Source of the DNA: Pseudomonas sp. Q2-TVG4-2
Lineage (GTDB): Bacteria; Pseudomonadota; Gammaproteobacteria; Pseudomonadales; Pseudomonadaceae
DNA: 64,000 nucleotides
Direction: 5' to 3'
Assembly (NCBI RefSeq): GCF_013620795.1
Contig: NZ_LGLW01000004.1
Coordinates: 186,001 to 250,000 of the forward strand
The notes under the pieces are model-generated. The model was not told where the DNA came from. It saw nothing but the letters and a program-made list of their open reading frames with translations, and searched no databases. Positions 11,283 through 19,840 of the stretch are shown one piece after another (position 1 is the first letter of the stretch; each line of letters starts with the position of its first letter). A program made the translations under genes and the position numbers.

Positions 11283-11777
11283 CCAGACGCCGCCAAAAGT
11301 GGTCAGGTCGAGGAATGCCAGCGAAACCGCCATTCCCGGCTCAGCAATGTTCGAGGACGTGAGGCCGTCCGACGGTGCTTCTCTACAAGTAGCAGAAGCA
11401 CCGAAACAAGCCTTGAAGACATGATGCGTGCCCCCGACGGGGAATCGCGATAATCGACAACCCGCTCCCGGATTCTGCGAGCGGCACCCGATTTTCAAAG
11501 TATGAGTGTTGGGTGGAGATGTACAGCCATCGGATTGCGTAGCAAAGGCTTTCATAGACGCTTCATTCCGTCCGCTACCGATTGCTGATTCCTCCTCCCG
11601 AACCATTGCTTCTGTTCCGACAGTAAGCAGGAGACGTCGTCGCGACGCTGGCCCAACTGGCCTCACATCGCTGGACACTGGAGTGCTTTACAACCATTCC
11701 TGACTCACCTGACACCGACCGCGAGAGTCGTGTGTGCCGAACGCCGTTTCCACTGCCCTGGAAACCGACGGTACTAC
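11283..11777 (+). promoter_or_regulatory. Long structured 5' leader of rne
   Basis: About 490 bases with no convincing gene. Several hairpins are visible: GGAATG/CATTCC (11314-11335), GGAC/GTCC (11355-11370) and a perfect 9-bp stem 11374-11382 with 11394-11402. In E. coli, RNase E controls its own synthesis by cleaving a 361-nt leader of its mRNA; this leader is well placed to do the same, which is inference. Open frames crossing it lack coding character. Confidence 0.5.
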
Positions 11778-14700
11778 ATGAAAAGAATGCTAATTAACGC
11801 AACTCAGCCCGAAGAGTTGCGTGTCGCACTGGTCGACGGCCAGCGCCTATTCGATCTCGATATCGAGTCCGGCGCCCGCGAACAGAAAAAGGCCAATATC
11901 TACAAAGGCAAGATCACCCGTGTCGAGCCCAGTCTCGAAGCCGCCTTTGTTGACTTCGGCGCAGATCGTCACGGTTTCCTCCCCCTTAAGGAAATTTCTC
12001 GCGAGTACTTCAAGAAGTCTCCGGAAGGCCGCGTCAACATCAAGGACGTCCTGAGCGAAGGCCAGGAAGTCATCGTCCAGGTCGAGAAGGAAGAGCGCGG
12101 CAACAAAGGCGCAGCCCTGACCACCTTTATCAGCCTGGCTGGCCGTTACCTCGTACTGATGCCAAACAACCCACGTGCTGGCGGCATCTCCCGCCGCATC
12201 GAGGGTGAAGAACGCAACGAATTGCGCGAAGCATTGAACGGTCTCAACGTTCCCGCCGATATGGGGTTGATCGTCCGGACTGCCGGCCTCGGCCGCTCCA
12301 GCGAAGAGATGCAATGGGACCTGGATTACCTGCTGCAGCTGTGGAGCGCGGTCAAGGATGCCTCCCAGGGCCGCCCGGCCCCGTTCCTGATCTATCAGGA
12401 ATCCAACGTCATTATTCGCGCCATCCGCGATTATCTGCGCCAGGATATCGGCGAAGTATTGATCGATAGCGTCGAAGCCCAGGACGAAGCGCTTTCCTTC
12501 ATCCAGCAAGTCATGCCGCAATACGCCAGCAAGATCAAGCTGTACGAAGACAGCGTGCCGCTGTTCAACCGCTTCCAGATCGAAAGTCAGATCGAAACCG
12601 CATTCCAGCGTGAAGTGAAGCTGCCGTCCGGCGGCTCCATCGTGATCGATCCGACCGAGGCACTGGTCTCCATCGACATTAACTCGGCGCGCGCCACCAA
12701 AGGCGGCGACATTGAGGAAACAGCACTGCAGACCAACCTGGAAGCGGCCGAGGAAATCGCCCGCCAGCTACGCCTGCGTGACATCGGTGGCCTGATCGTC
12801 ATCGACTTCATCGACATGACTCCGGCGAAGAACCAGCGCGCCGTAGAAGAAAAGGTTCGCGAAGCACTCGAGGCCGACCGCGCGCGCATTCAGGTCGGTC
12901 GCATTTCGCGCTTCGGCCTGCTGGAAATGTCCCGTCAACGCCTCCGTCCGTCGCTTGGCGAGACCAGCGGCATCGTCTGCCCACGCTGCAATGGTCAGGG
13001 CATCATCCGCGACGTCGAGTCGCTGTCCTTGGCTATCCTGCGCCTGATCGAGGAAGAGGCCCTCAAAGATCGTACCGCCGAGGTCCGCGCCCGGGTGCCC
13101 TTCCAGGTCGCCGCCTTCCTGCTCAACGAGAAACGCAACGCCATCACCAAGATCGAACTGCGCAGCCGCGCGCGTATCTTCATCCTGCCGGACGATCATC
13201 TGGAGACGCCGCATTTCGAAGTGCAGCGCCTGCGTGACGACAGTCCGGAAATCATGGTCGGACAGGCTAGCTACGAAATGAGTCCGACCGAGGTGGAGGA
13301 AGCTCAGCCGGTCAGCTCGACGCGCACGCTGATTCGTCAAGAGGCGGCGGTAAAAACTGCACCGCAGCGCACCGCACCGGCCCCTGTCGCCGCCCCGGCG
13401 GAAACCGCCGCGCCTATCGCCCAGGAGCCAAGCCTGTTCAAGGGACTGGTCAAATCCCTGGTAGGTCTCTTCGCTGGCAAGCAGGAAGCACCGGCTGTCG
13501 AAGTCGAGAAGAAGCCCGCAGCAAGCAGCCGCCCGCAACGCAACGATGAGCGCCGCAGCGGCCGCCAGCAGAACCGTCGCCGTGACTCGCGCAGCAATCG
13601 CGACGAGGAACGCAAGCCACGCGAGGAACGAGCACCGCGTGAAGAACGCCAACCTCGCGAAGAGCGCCAACCTCGCCCTCCGCGTGAAGAGCGCAAGCCT
13701 CGCGAGGCCCGTGAACCCCGCGAGCCGGTCGAATCCAGCGACAGCACCCCGCAGCCGCAGCCCCGTCGCGAGCGCACCCCACGCGAGGATCGTCAACCTC
13801 GTGAAGAGCGCAAGCGCGAATTGCGCGCACCACTGGACGAGCCCGCCCAGACCACTCTGGACACGCCTGCTAGCGAGGAGACCGTCGAGCGTAAACCGCG
13901 TCCGCCTCGTGAAGAGCGCAAGCCTCGCGCAGAGCAAGCCGCAAATACGGAAGAACTGCAGCAGAATGAAGCAGCCGAAACTGCCGAGGACGAGCAGGAA
14001 TCAACCGAGGACAGTGATCGTCCCCGTCGCCGCTCCCGTGGCCAGCGTCGTCGCAGCAACCGCCGTGATCGTCAACGCGATGCCAATGGCAATGAGATTG
14101 GTGAAAGCGAGATCGGCACGGCCGAGGGCAGCGAAAGCAACGCACCGGTGAAGTCGGAGCAGGTCGCCATTGCGGCGACCGCCGCCGCCCTCGCGGCGAA
14201 CACGGCAGATACTGACACGGCACCTGCTGCAGTTCAGACCGAAGCGGCTCCGGAGACCCCCGTGCCGGCCGAAACCGTCAACGAGGCTACCGACGAAGCC
14301 AAAGCTGCCGAGCCAGTCGATGCTATCGCAGCGCCGACAGCCGAAGCCACTACGCCGATAGCAGAGCCAGCCCCTGCCCCGCAGGAAGCCAGCCAGCCCG
14401 AACCGTCGCCAAAAGAGCCTGAGATCGCCGAGGCAACAACTATTCCTCCTGCCGAGGAACCCGCCCCGGCACCGGCCGAACCTACAGCGACACCGGCCCT
14501 GACAGCGAGCGGTCGTGCACCTAACGACCCGCGCGAGGTGCGCCGTCGTCGCCTCGAGCAGGAGCGCCTGGCCAAGGAAGCTGCCGAGGCAGAAGCGAAA
14601 GCTGCCGACGCCGAAGCACCAGCGGAGCTGAGCAGCCCCGAGATCGTTGTCAGCCAACCGGTTGTTGAGACAGCAGCCGAGCAACCGGTTGTCACAACCA

Positions 14701-14891
14701 ACGATAGCGAAGAAGCAGCTGCTGAAGTTGCTTCGCAGCCTGAACCAGCATCGGCCGAACCGGAAGCAGAACCGGTCGTCCCGGAAACCGTCCAGCCTGA
14801 AGTGGAACCGTTCAAGCCCACCACCGAAGCTGAACCTGAGGCGACTGAAGAAGTCACCGAGCGAGACGACGTCGACAAGCGTCAAGGCTGA
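11778..14891 (+). CDS. rne: Ribonuclease E
   Basis: Essential single-strand endoribonuclease and degradosome scaffold at the inner membrane. The ATG at 11778 gives [21 protein letters not shown] and 1037 residues. The catalytic half holds an S1 domain ([19 protein letters not shown], ~35-120), the Mg-binding aspartates in VSIDINSAR and IVIDFIDM, and the zinc-link CPRCNGQG. The C-terminal half (~530-1037) is disordered, Arg/Glu-rich with repeated REER-type units (nt ~13600-13950), then Ala/Pro/Glu-rich, and contains the [20 protein letters not shown] element that Pseudomonas RNase E uses as a protein-binding short motif. Long leader upstream suggests autoregulation. Confidence 0.97.
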   Translation: MKRMLINATQPEELRVALVDGQRLFDLDIESGAREQKKANIYKGKITRVEPSLEAAFVDFGADRHGFLPLKEISREYFKKSPEGRVNIKDVLSEGQEVIVQVEKEERGNKGAALTTFISLAGRYLVLMPNNPRAGGISRRIEGEERNELREALNGLNVPADMGLIVRTAGLGRSSEEMQWDLDYLLQLWSAVKDASQGRPAPFLIYQESNVIIRAIRDYLRQDIGEVLIDSVEAQDEALSFIQQVMPQYASKIKLYEDSVPLFNRFQIESQIETAFQREVKLPSGGSIVIDPTEALVSIDINSARATKGGDIEETALQTNLEAAEEIARQLRLRDIGGLIVIDFIDMTPAKNQRAVEEKVREALEADRARIQVGRISRFGLLEMSRQRLRPSLGETSGIVCPRCNGQGIIRDVESLSLAILRLIEEEALKDRTAEVRARVPFQVAAFLLNEKRNAITKIELRSRARIFILPDDHLETPHFEVQRLRDDSPEIMVGQASYEMSPTEVEEAQPVSSTRTLIRQEAAVKTAPQRTAPAPVAAPAETAAPIAQEPSLFKGLVKSLVGLFAGKQEAPAVEVEKKPAASSRPQRNDERRSGRQQNRRRDSRSNRDEERKPREERAPREERQPREERQPRPPREERKPREAREPREPVESSDSTPQPQPRRERTPREDRQPREERKRELRAPLDEPAQTTLDTPASEETVERKPRPPREERKPRAEQAANTEELQQNEAAETAEDEQESTEDSDRPRRRSRGQRRRSNRRDRQRDANGNEIGESEIGTAEGSESNAPVKSEQVAIAATAAALAANTADTDTAPAAVQTEAAPETPVPAETVNEATDEAKAAEPVDAIAAPTAEATTPIAEPAPAPQEASQPEPSPKEPEIAEATTIPPAEEPAPAPAEPTATPALTASGRAPNDPREVRRRRLEQERLAKEAAEAEAKAADAEAPAELSSPEIVVSQPVVETAAEQPVVTTNDSEEAAAEVASQPEPASAEPEAEPVVPETVQPEVEPFKPTTEAEPEATEEVTERDDVDKRQG
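13600..13950 (+). repeat. In-gene repeats encoding REER-type units of RNase E
   Basis: Within rne, near-repeats of cgtgaagagcgcaagcctcg-like units encode successive (K/Q)PREER blocks in the arginine-rich tail. Arginine-rich segments of RNase E tails bind RNA and seed condensates or helicase contacts; copy number of such repeats is prone to slippage. Confidence 0.8.
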
Positions 14892-14906
14892 CAAGCGCGA
14901 CAACAA

Positions 14907-14938
14907 GAAAGGGATGCTTCGGCATCCCTTTTTTTGTT
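14907..14938 (+). terminator. Rho-independent terminator of rne
   Basis: Seven-bp stem gggatgc/gcatccc (14911-14917, 14922-14928) closing a TTCG tetraloop and followed by a run of seven T, 16 bases after the rne stop codon. Confidence 0.95.
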
Positions 14939-15230
14939 TCCTTGCCCCACCCCGACTAAGGTTTTAAACCTTCTGCTATTTCCGCAAGGACGTAGTGGGG
15001 CGGCAGCAGAAGGTGTAATCAGCGGGACACGATGACGACATGGCCATCAATCCCTTCAGCCAGGCGAGACAGTAGCGCGGGTAGCCGCCGATCCGAGGGC
15101 GGTGAGGAGATTCAGACGGAGACTGAATGAGCCTCAATGTGCCCACTGCACGCCAACTGCGATCGGAAAGCCCGGTGTACGAAAACGTCCATCACGTTGA
15201 GCACAAATGGCGCAACTGGGCAGATTCAGC
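14939..15230. other. Intergenic gap rne-murB, no gene seen
   Basis: About 290 bases between the rne terminator and the murB stop codon (convergent genes). I see no ORF with a plausible start, no tRNA and no strong hairpin besides the rne terminator. Its length is unusual for this compact region, so an undetected small RNA cannot be excluded. Confidence 0.5.
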
Positions 15231-16250
15231 CTAGATGACGTTCGGCTCGATTTCCAAGCAGACGCCAAAGCGTTCGGCAATATCGGTCTGGATCTCCCGA
15301 GCAAGCTGCAAGATCTGCTGACCAGAGGCCTGACCGTAGTTGACGAGTACCAAGGCCTGCAGCCGGTGCACGCCCGCGTCACCTTTCCGATAACCTTTCC
15401 ACCCCGCACGCTCGATCAGCCAGCCAGCCGCGAGCTTGACCTGTCCGCTCCCCTGCGAAAACGCTACCAGATCCGGGTAACGCACGCGCAAGGCATCGGC
15501 TAGCGCTTGCGGCACCAACGGGTTCTTGAAAAAACTGCCGGCATTACCCAGAACTTGGGGGTCCGGCAGTTTCTCACTGCGAATCGCACACACCGCACGA
15601 CTGACATCCATCGCTGTGGGTGACTGGATGCCGTGCTGTTGCAGCCACTGACGGAGTGGTCCGTACTCCAGCTTGAGGTCCGCAGTCCGCTGTAGCAAGA
15701 AGCGCACCCGCAGAATGATGTAACGTCCGGTTTGGCGTTTAAACAAACTATCGCGATAGCCGAACTCGCATGCCTGGAGATCGAGCTCAACAACATCTCC
15801 CGTTTCGCGGTCCAGCGCAGTCAGCCCGGCGAAGACGTCCTTGATCTCGACGCCATACGCGCCGACATTCTGGATCGGCGCCGCGCCGACGGTGCCCGGG
15901 ATCAGGCTGAGGTTTTCCAATCCGGATAAGCCCAGCGCCAGGCTGTGCACCACGAAGGGATGCCAGGGCTCCCCCGCCTCCGCCTCAATCACTACTCGCT
16001 CACCGTCATCCTCGATGATTCGAATGCCCCGGCTATGCATACGCAGCACCAACGCATCCACATTCCCAGTAAGCACCAGGTTGCTGCCTCCACCGAGTAT
16101 CAGCAGCGGAACGCCAAGGCGCCTTCCTTCAGCGAGCGCATCAAGGACCGCCTGGTCGTCTTGCGCTTCGGTAAAGTGCGCCGCGCAGGCGTCGAGAGCA
16201 AAGGTGTTAAACGCCTTGAGTGAGCGATTGTGTTCGATGAGAAGATTCAC
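15231..16250 (-). CDS. murB: UDP-N-acetylenolpyruvoylglucosamine reductase
   Basis: FAD/NADPH enzyme that makes UDP-MurNAc for peptidoglycan. The 339-residue product has the FAD-binding GGGSNLVLTG and the IPGTVGAAPIQNVGAYG block, with the catalytic serine region NAGSFFKNP and the terminal glutamate in LEIEPNVI. GTG start overlaps the preceding phosphatase stop by four bases. It is the last gene of an eight-gene minus-strand run starting at comEC; the E. coli-type (type I) length is consistent. Confidence 0.97.
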   Translation of the reverse strand: MNLLIEHNRSLKAFNTFALDACAAHFTEAQDDQAVLDALAEGRRLGVPLLILGGGSNLVLTGNVDALVLRMHSRGIRIIEDDGERVVIEAEAGEPWHPFVVHSLALGLSGLENLSLIPGTVGAAPIQNVGAYGVEIKDVFAGLTALDRETGDVVELDLQACEFGYRDSLFKRQTGRYIILRVRFLLQRTADLKLEYGPLRQWLQQHGIQSPTAMDVSRAVCAIRSEKLPDPQVLGNAGSFFKNPLVPQALADALRVRYPDLVAFSQGSGQVKLAAGWLIERAGWKGYRKGDAGVHRLQALVLVNYGQASGQQILQLAREIQTDIAERFGVCLEIEPNVI

Positions 16251-16711
16251 AGACGTCCTCTGAGCTCGTCGAGCAGCGCCGCAGATGCCCTTTCGACCAA
16301 ATCGAGCACCTGCTCGAAACCGTCCTCGCTCCCGTAATACGGGTCGGGCACTGCGTCTGCGCCCAGCCTGTATCGGCGCAGGAATAGATCAAGCTCACCA
16401 TAGGAGTCTGAGGGACGTAGTGCCTGCAGCCGCTTCAGGTTGTCATGATCCATCGCCAGGATCAGGTCGAAGCGCTGGAAGTCTTCCACAGTCACCTGAC
16501 GCGCCCTTATAGCGCTGAGGTCATAGCCTCGCCTGGCCGCGGCCTGGCAAGCGCGCTGATCCGGACCCTTGTCGACATGCCAGTCACCGGTTCCAGCCGA
16601 GTCGATGGCGATTCGACCGTCCAGCTGAGCGTCCTGCACGTACTTGCGAAATACAGCCTCGGCAGTGGGCGAACGGCAGATGTTGCCCATGCAAACGAAC
16701 AGAACCTTCAC
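16247..16711 (-). CDS. Low-molecular-weight protein-tyrosine-phosphatase
   Basis: Cysteine phosphatase of the LMW-PTP family (Wzb/Etp relatives). The 154-residue product has the P-loop VCMGNICRS at residues 6-14 (CX5R) and the general-acid aspartate in DPYYGSEDGF near residue 123. No partner tyrosine kinase or capsule gene lies nearby; the place between kdsB and murB is conserved in pseudomonads, so the substrate remains open. Four-base overlap with murB, two-base gap from kdsB. Confidence 0.93.
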   Translation of the reverse strand: MKVLFVCMGNICRSPTAEAVFRKYVQDAQLDGRIAIDSAGTGDWHVDKGPDQRACQAAARRGYDLSAIRARQVTVEDFQRFDLILAMDHDNLKRLQALRPSDSYGELDLFLRRYRLGADAVPDPYYGSEDGFEQVLDLVERASAALLDELRGRL

Positions 16712-16713
16712 GT

Positions 16714-17478
16714 TTAGGCTCCGAGCAGCTTGCGGACGCGCTCAAGGTCTTCGGCGGTATCGACGCCGGCCGGAGGTGCCTCGACCACATCGGCGACATG
16801 AATGCGCTTGCCGTGCCAGAGCGCACGCAGCTGCTCAAGGCACTCGGTGTTCTCCAACCAGCAAGGCCCCCAGGCGACGAAGTCAGACAGAAATCCGGCC
16901 CGATAGGCATAAATGCCGATGTGCCGACGGTACGGAACAGCCGGCGGAAGCGCATCCCGGTCTGTCGCAAATTCATCCCTCGCCCACGGCAACGGCGCAC
17001 GGCTGAAGGTCAGCGCCAAGCCATTGATGTCGCTGAGCACCTTCACCACATTCGGATTGAACAGCGCTTGCGAATCGCTAATGGGTTCGGCGAGCGTGGC
17101 GATCGCCGCTTCCGGGTGAGCGGAGAGATTGAAAGCGACCTGGTCGATCACCGAAGGCGGGATCAGCGGCTCATCGCCCTGCACGTTGACGACTATCGCG
17201 TCAGCCGCCAAGCCCAGCTTTTCCGCCACCTCGGCGAGCCGATCGGTACCTGAATTATGCTCGACGCGGGTCAGCAGCACCTCCGCACCGAAGCCCTCGC
17301 AAGCCTCCAGGATGCGTCTGTCGTCAGTGGCGACCACTACTCGCTGTGCACCGCTTTTGCAGGTCTGCTCCCATACATGGCGAATCATCGGCTTGCCGGC
17401 GATGTCCTGCAATGGCTTGCCGGGAAGGCGACTGGACGCGTAGCGCGCCGGGATCACGACGGTATAAGCGTTACTCAT
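16714..17478 (-). CDS. kdsB: 3-deoxy-manno-octulosonate cytidylyltransferase
   Basis: Activates KDO to CMP-KDO for addition to lipid A. The 254-residue product begins with the nucleotide-binding [17 protein letters not shown], followed by [13 protein letters not shown] and [12 protein letters not shown], all hallmark KdsB blocks. The start overlaps the stop of the Trm112-like gene (ATGA). Grouping with lpxK makes a lipid A/inner-core module. Confidence 0.97.
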   Translation of the reverse strand: MSNAYTVVIPARYASSRLPGKPLQDIAGKPMIRHVWEQTCKSGAQRVVVATDDRRILEACEGFGAEVLLTRVEHNSGTDRLAEVAEKLGLAADAIVVNVQGDEPLIPPSVIDQVAFNLSAHPEAAIATLAEPISDSQALFNPNVVKVLSDINGLALTFSRAPLPWARDEFATDRDALPPAVPYRRHIGIYAYRAGFLSDFVAWGPCWLENTECLEQLRALWHGKRIHVADVVEAPPAGVDTAEDLERVRKLLGA

Positions 17479-17660
17479 TTGTCCAGACGCTCATCCACGT
17501 CAAGCGTGCGGGCTTCGCTTTCCAGCATCACCGGAATACCGTCTCGCACCGGAAAGGCCATGCCGTCGGCCTTGCAAATCAATTCGGATTTGTCCTCGGC
17601 GAGCTTCAGCGGGCCCTTGCAGAGCGGGCAAGCGAGAATATCGAGCAGTTTGGTATCCAT
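17475..17660 (-). CDS. Trm112-like/YcaR family protein
   Basis: Sixty-one-residue protein, [18 protein letters not shown] at the N-terminus, carrying CPLC with a later single Cys in [10 protein letters not shown], close to a zinc-ribbon arrangement though not all four cysteines are present. Bacterial members (YcaR) lie between lpxK and kdsB in E. coli as here; a function is not firmly known. GGACTGCGA precedes the ATG. The longer upstream open frame overlaps the end of lpxK and is not needed. Confidence 0.9.
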   Translation of the reverse strand: MDTKLLDILACPLCKGPLKLAEDKSELICKADGMAFPVRDGIPVMLESEARTLDVDERLDK

Positions 17661-17707
17661 TCGCAGTCCTTGGATGCCACCGACCGCACCTGGCAGATCA
17701 AGCGGCT

Positions 17708-18712
17708 TTAGGGGTGTGCGGGCAGCAAGCGGTCCAGCTGGGCATCGAACCAGGTCACGAACGCCGCCGATGGCTCGGCCTGCACCTGCAGATAACACCA
17801 GCCTGGCAGCGCGAATGCCCGGCATTTGACCGCATCCTTCTCGGTCATCACCAGGGGTAGCCCGGGACTGAAGCTCAGCTGCTCCGGGCTATAACAGGCG
17901 TGGTCGGCGAAGGGGTGCGGAATCGGTCGCCAGTGTAGCGCCTCGAGCGTAGTGAAGAAACGCTGCGGATTGCCGATCCCGGCGACCGCATGCAGTTGCT
18001 GCCCTGGTGGAAAATGATCAAGCGGCCAGGCCTTTTCGCTAACGAGCTCTATCAGTCGTGACGGCTGCAAGGTGAAGGCAAAACCGGAGGGGCCATCGAC
18101 CGCCGCCCCGTTGAATAGAACCGCATCGACTGACTCCAGCCGCTCCACCGGTTCACGCAGTGGACCGGCCGGCAGGCAACGGCGATTGCCCAGGCCGCGT
18201 ACCGCATCGATGAGCACCAGTTCCAGGTCGCGAGCGAGCCCGTAATGCTGTAACCCATCGTCAGACAAAATAAGGTCGAGCGGTTCTTGCTTGAGCAGCT
18301 CGCGAACCGCGCGTGCGCGATCCGGATCGATCATGACCGGTACACCCGTTCGCTGCGCGATCAGCAGTGGTTCGTCGCCCACCTCGACCGCCGAATGTTC
18401 CGGCCTCACCCGCCACGGATGCGACGGTGGCGTGGCGCCGTAGCCACGGCTGACCACTCCCACTTTCAAGCCGCGCCGGCGGCAGTGTTCGATGAGCCAG
18501 AGAATCAATGGAGTCTTGCCGGTACCACCAACGGTGATATTGCCCACCACCAGCACAGGCACCGGCGCCCGATAGCAATCGATGGCGCCGCTGACGAACT
18601 TCTTCCGTTTGGCAATAACCACGCGCCGATAGAGCGCCTCCAGCGGGGCGAGCAAGGCCAAAGCCGGATGCCCTTCGTACCAGGCTCGCTGCAGACGATC
18701 AGCTAAAGACAT
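17708..18712 (-). CDS. lpxK: Tetraacyldisaccharide 4'-kinase
   Basis: Phosphorylates the 4' position of the lipid A disaccharide at the inner membrane. The 334-residue product begins [18 protein letters not shown], has the P-loop [15 protein letters not shown] near residue 55, and the [15 protein letters not shown] motif with catalytic aspartates. It overlaps exbD by one base. Together with kdsB it supplies lipopolysaccharide core/lipid A synthesis. Confidence 0.97.
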   Translation of the reverse strand: MSLADRLQRAWYEGHPALALLAPLEALYRRVVIAKRKKFVSGAIDCYRAPVPVLVVGNITVGGTGKTPLILWLIEHCRRRGLKVGVVSRGYGATPPSHPWRVRPEHSAVEVGDEPLLIAQRTGVPVMIDPDRARAVRELLKQEPLDLILSDDGLQHYGLARDLELVLIDAVRGLGNRRCLPAGPLREPVERLESVDAVLFNGAAVDGPSGFAFTLQPSRLIELVSEKAWPLDHFPPGQQLHAVAGIGNPQRFFTTLEALHWRPIPHPFADHACYSPEQLSFSPGLPLVMTEKDAVKCRAFALPGWCYLQVQAEPSAAFVTWFDAQLDRLLPAHP

Positions 18713-19140
18713 CAGGGCTCCGGCTGGGCCTCGACGGTGGTGATACGCAGCTGTGCGAAACCCAGCTTCCCGGCTGCATCCATGGCAGTAATGACTGCCT
18801 GATGTGGCGTCTTGCCGTCGGCGCTGATGATCATCGGCAGGCTGGTATCACCGCCCGACTCCTTGCTGAGCGCCGCCATTAGCGTGCTCAGGTCATGCTT
18901 GATCAGCGTCTTGCCATTCAGGCTGAAGCTACCATCGACATCGATGACCACTTCCAACCGTTTCTTCTCCGCCTCCTGCGGCGGTGTACCGCTGGCCGCT
19001 TCTGGCAGATCCACCTGGAGCTGAGTTTCGCGGGTAAAGGTGGTGGTCACGACGAAGAACAGCAGCAGGATGAACACCACATCGATCAGCGGAGCCAGGC
19101 CGATGTCGACGTTTTCCCGCGCCTTGCGACGAAACTTCAC
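18712..19140 (-). CDS. exbD: ExbD/TolR family biopolymer transporter
   Basis: Proton-channel partner that energises envelope processes. The 142-residue product has a single N-terminal membrane helix (about 14-34) with the functional aspartate in [16 protein letters not shown], and a periplasmic domain rich in Asp/Lys. GTG start overlaps the exbB stop by four bases. No TonB gene or Pal/TolA is adjacent; the pair belongs to the orphan 'exbB-exbD-lpxK' set of pseudomonads, whose cargo is not established. Confidence 0.92.
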   Translation of the reverse strand: MKFRRKARENVDIGLAPLIDVVFILLLFFVVTTTFTRETQLQVDLPEAASGTPPQEAEKKRLEVVIDVDGSFSLNGKTLIKHDLSTLMAALSKESGGDTSLPMIISADGKTPHQAVITAMDAAGKLGFAQLRITTVEAQPEP

Positions 19141-19778
19141 GCCTTGCCCTCTCCCAGATCGACGTCACGATCACCCTGCACGACCTCGACCAGCTTGATC
19201 GCCTCCTGCTCCATACCCACCACCAGCTCTTCGACGCGGCGCAGCAGGAAGCGATGGAAGAACAATGCGGGGATACCGACCATCAAGCCTGCGGCAGTGG
19301 TGATCAGCGCTTTGGAAATGCCCGCCGCGAGCAAGGGTGCATTGGCCATACCGGAGCCCATGAAGGCGCTGAAGATCTCGATCATGCCGAGCACCGTGCC
19401 TAGCAACCCGAGCAACGGTGCGATGCCCGCGATGGTACCCAGCGCGTTGAGGTAGCGTTCGAGGTCATGGACGACGCGAGCCGCAGCCTCCTCGATGCAC
19501 TCCTTCATGATTTCCCGACCACGCTTGGAGTTGGCCAGCCCGGCTGCCAGAATTTCGCCCAAGGGTGAATCGGCGCGCAGCTCCTTGAGCTTCTGGTTGC
19601 TGAGCTTCTTGTCCTTGATCCATTTCCACACCTGGCCGAGCAGATGCGGCGGGGTCACACGGCTCGGCCGCAGCGTCCATAGCCTTTCGGCGATGATGCC
19701 GGCGGCCGCAACGGAACACAGAATGATTGGCAGCATGATCCAGCCGCCCGCTTTAACCAGCTCCCACACGAGATGCAC
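19137..19778 (-). CDS. exbB: MotA/TolQ/ExbB proton channel family protein
   Basis: Three-helix inner-membrane proton channel subunit. The 213-residue product has hydrophobic segments at about residues 12-30, 113-137 and 150-172, with the family's GTIAGIAPLLGLLGTVLGM block. GTG start with GAGGGG upstream. It shares an operon with exbD and lpxK downstream of comEC. Assignment to ExbB against TolQ rests on the absence of tol-pal genes and is weak. Confidence 0.92.
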   Translation of the reverse strand: MHLVWELVKAGGWIMLPIILCSVAAAGIIAERLWTLRPSRVTPPHLLGQVWKWIKDKKLSNQKLKELRADSPLGEILAAGLANSKRGREIMKECIEEAAARVVHDLERYLNALGTIAGIAPLLGLLGTVLGMIEIFSAFMGSGMANAPLLAAGISKALITTAAGLMVGIPALFFHRFLLRRVEELVVGMEQEAIKLVEVVQGDRDVDLGEGKA

Positions 19779-19840
19779 CCCCCTCGAAAAAGTGGCGCCA
19801 CTCTAGCATAGGGTCGGCAGGCCGCCGACGGCCCCTGTTC

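Noticed and set aside
10093-11424. 443-codon open frame opposite rluC and the HAD gene
   Set aside because: Antisense shadow of rluC, whose S4 domain and HRLD motif are unmistakable; composition is not protein-like.
12768-13937. 389-codon minus-strand frame inside rne
   Set aside because: Antisense to the catalytic domain and repeats of RNase E; leucine/arginine-rich artefact.
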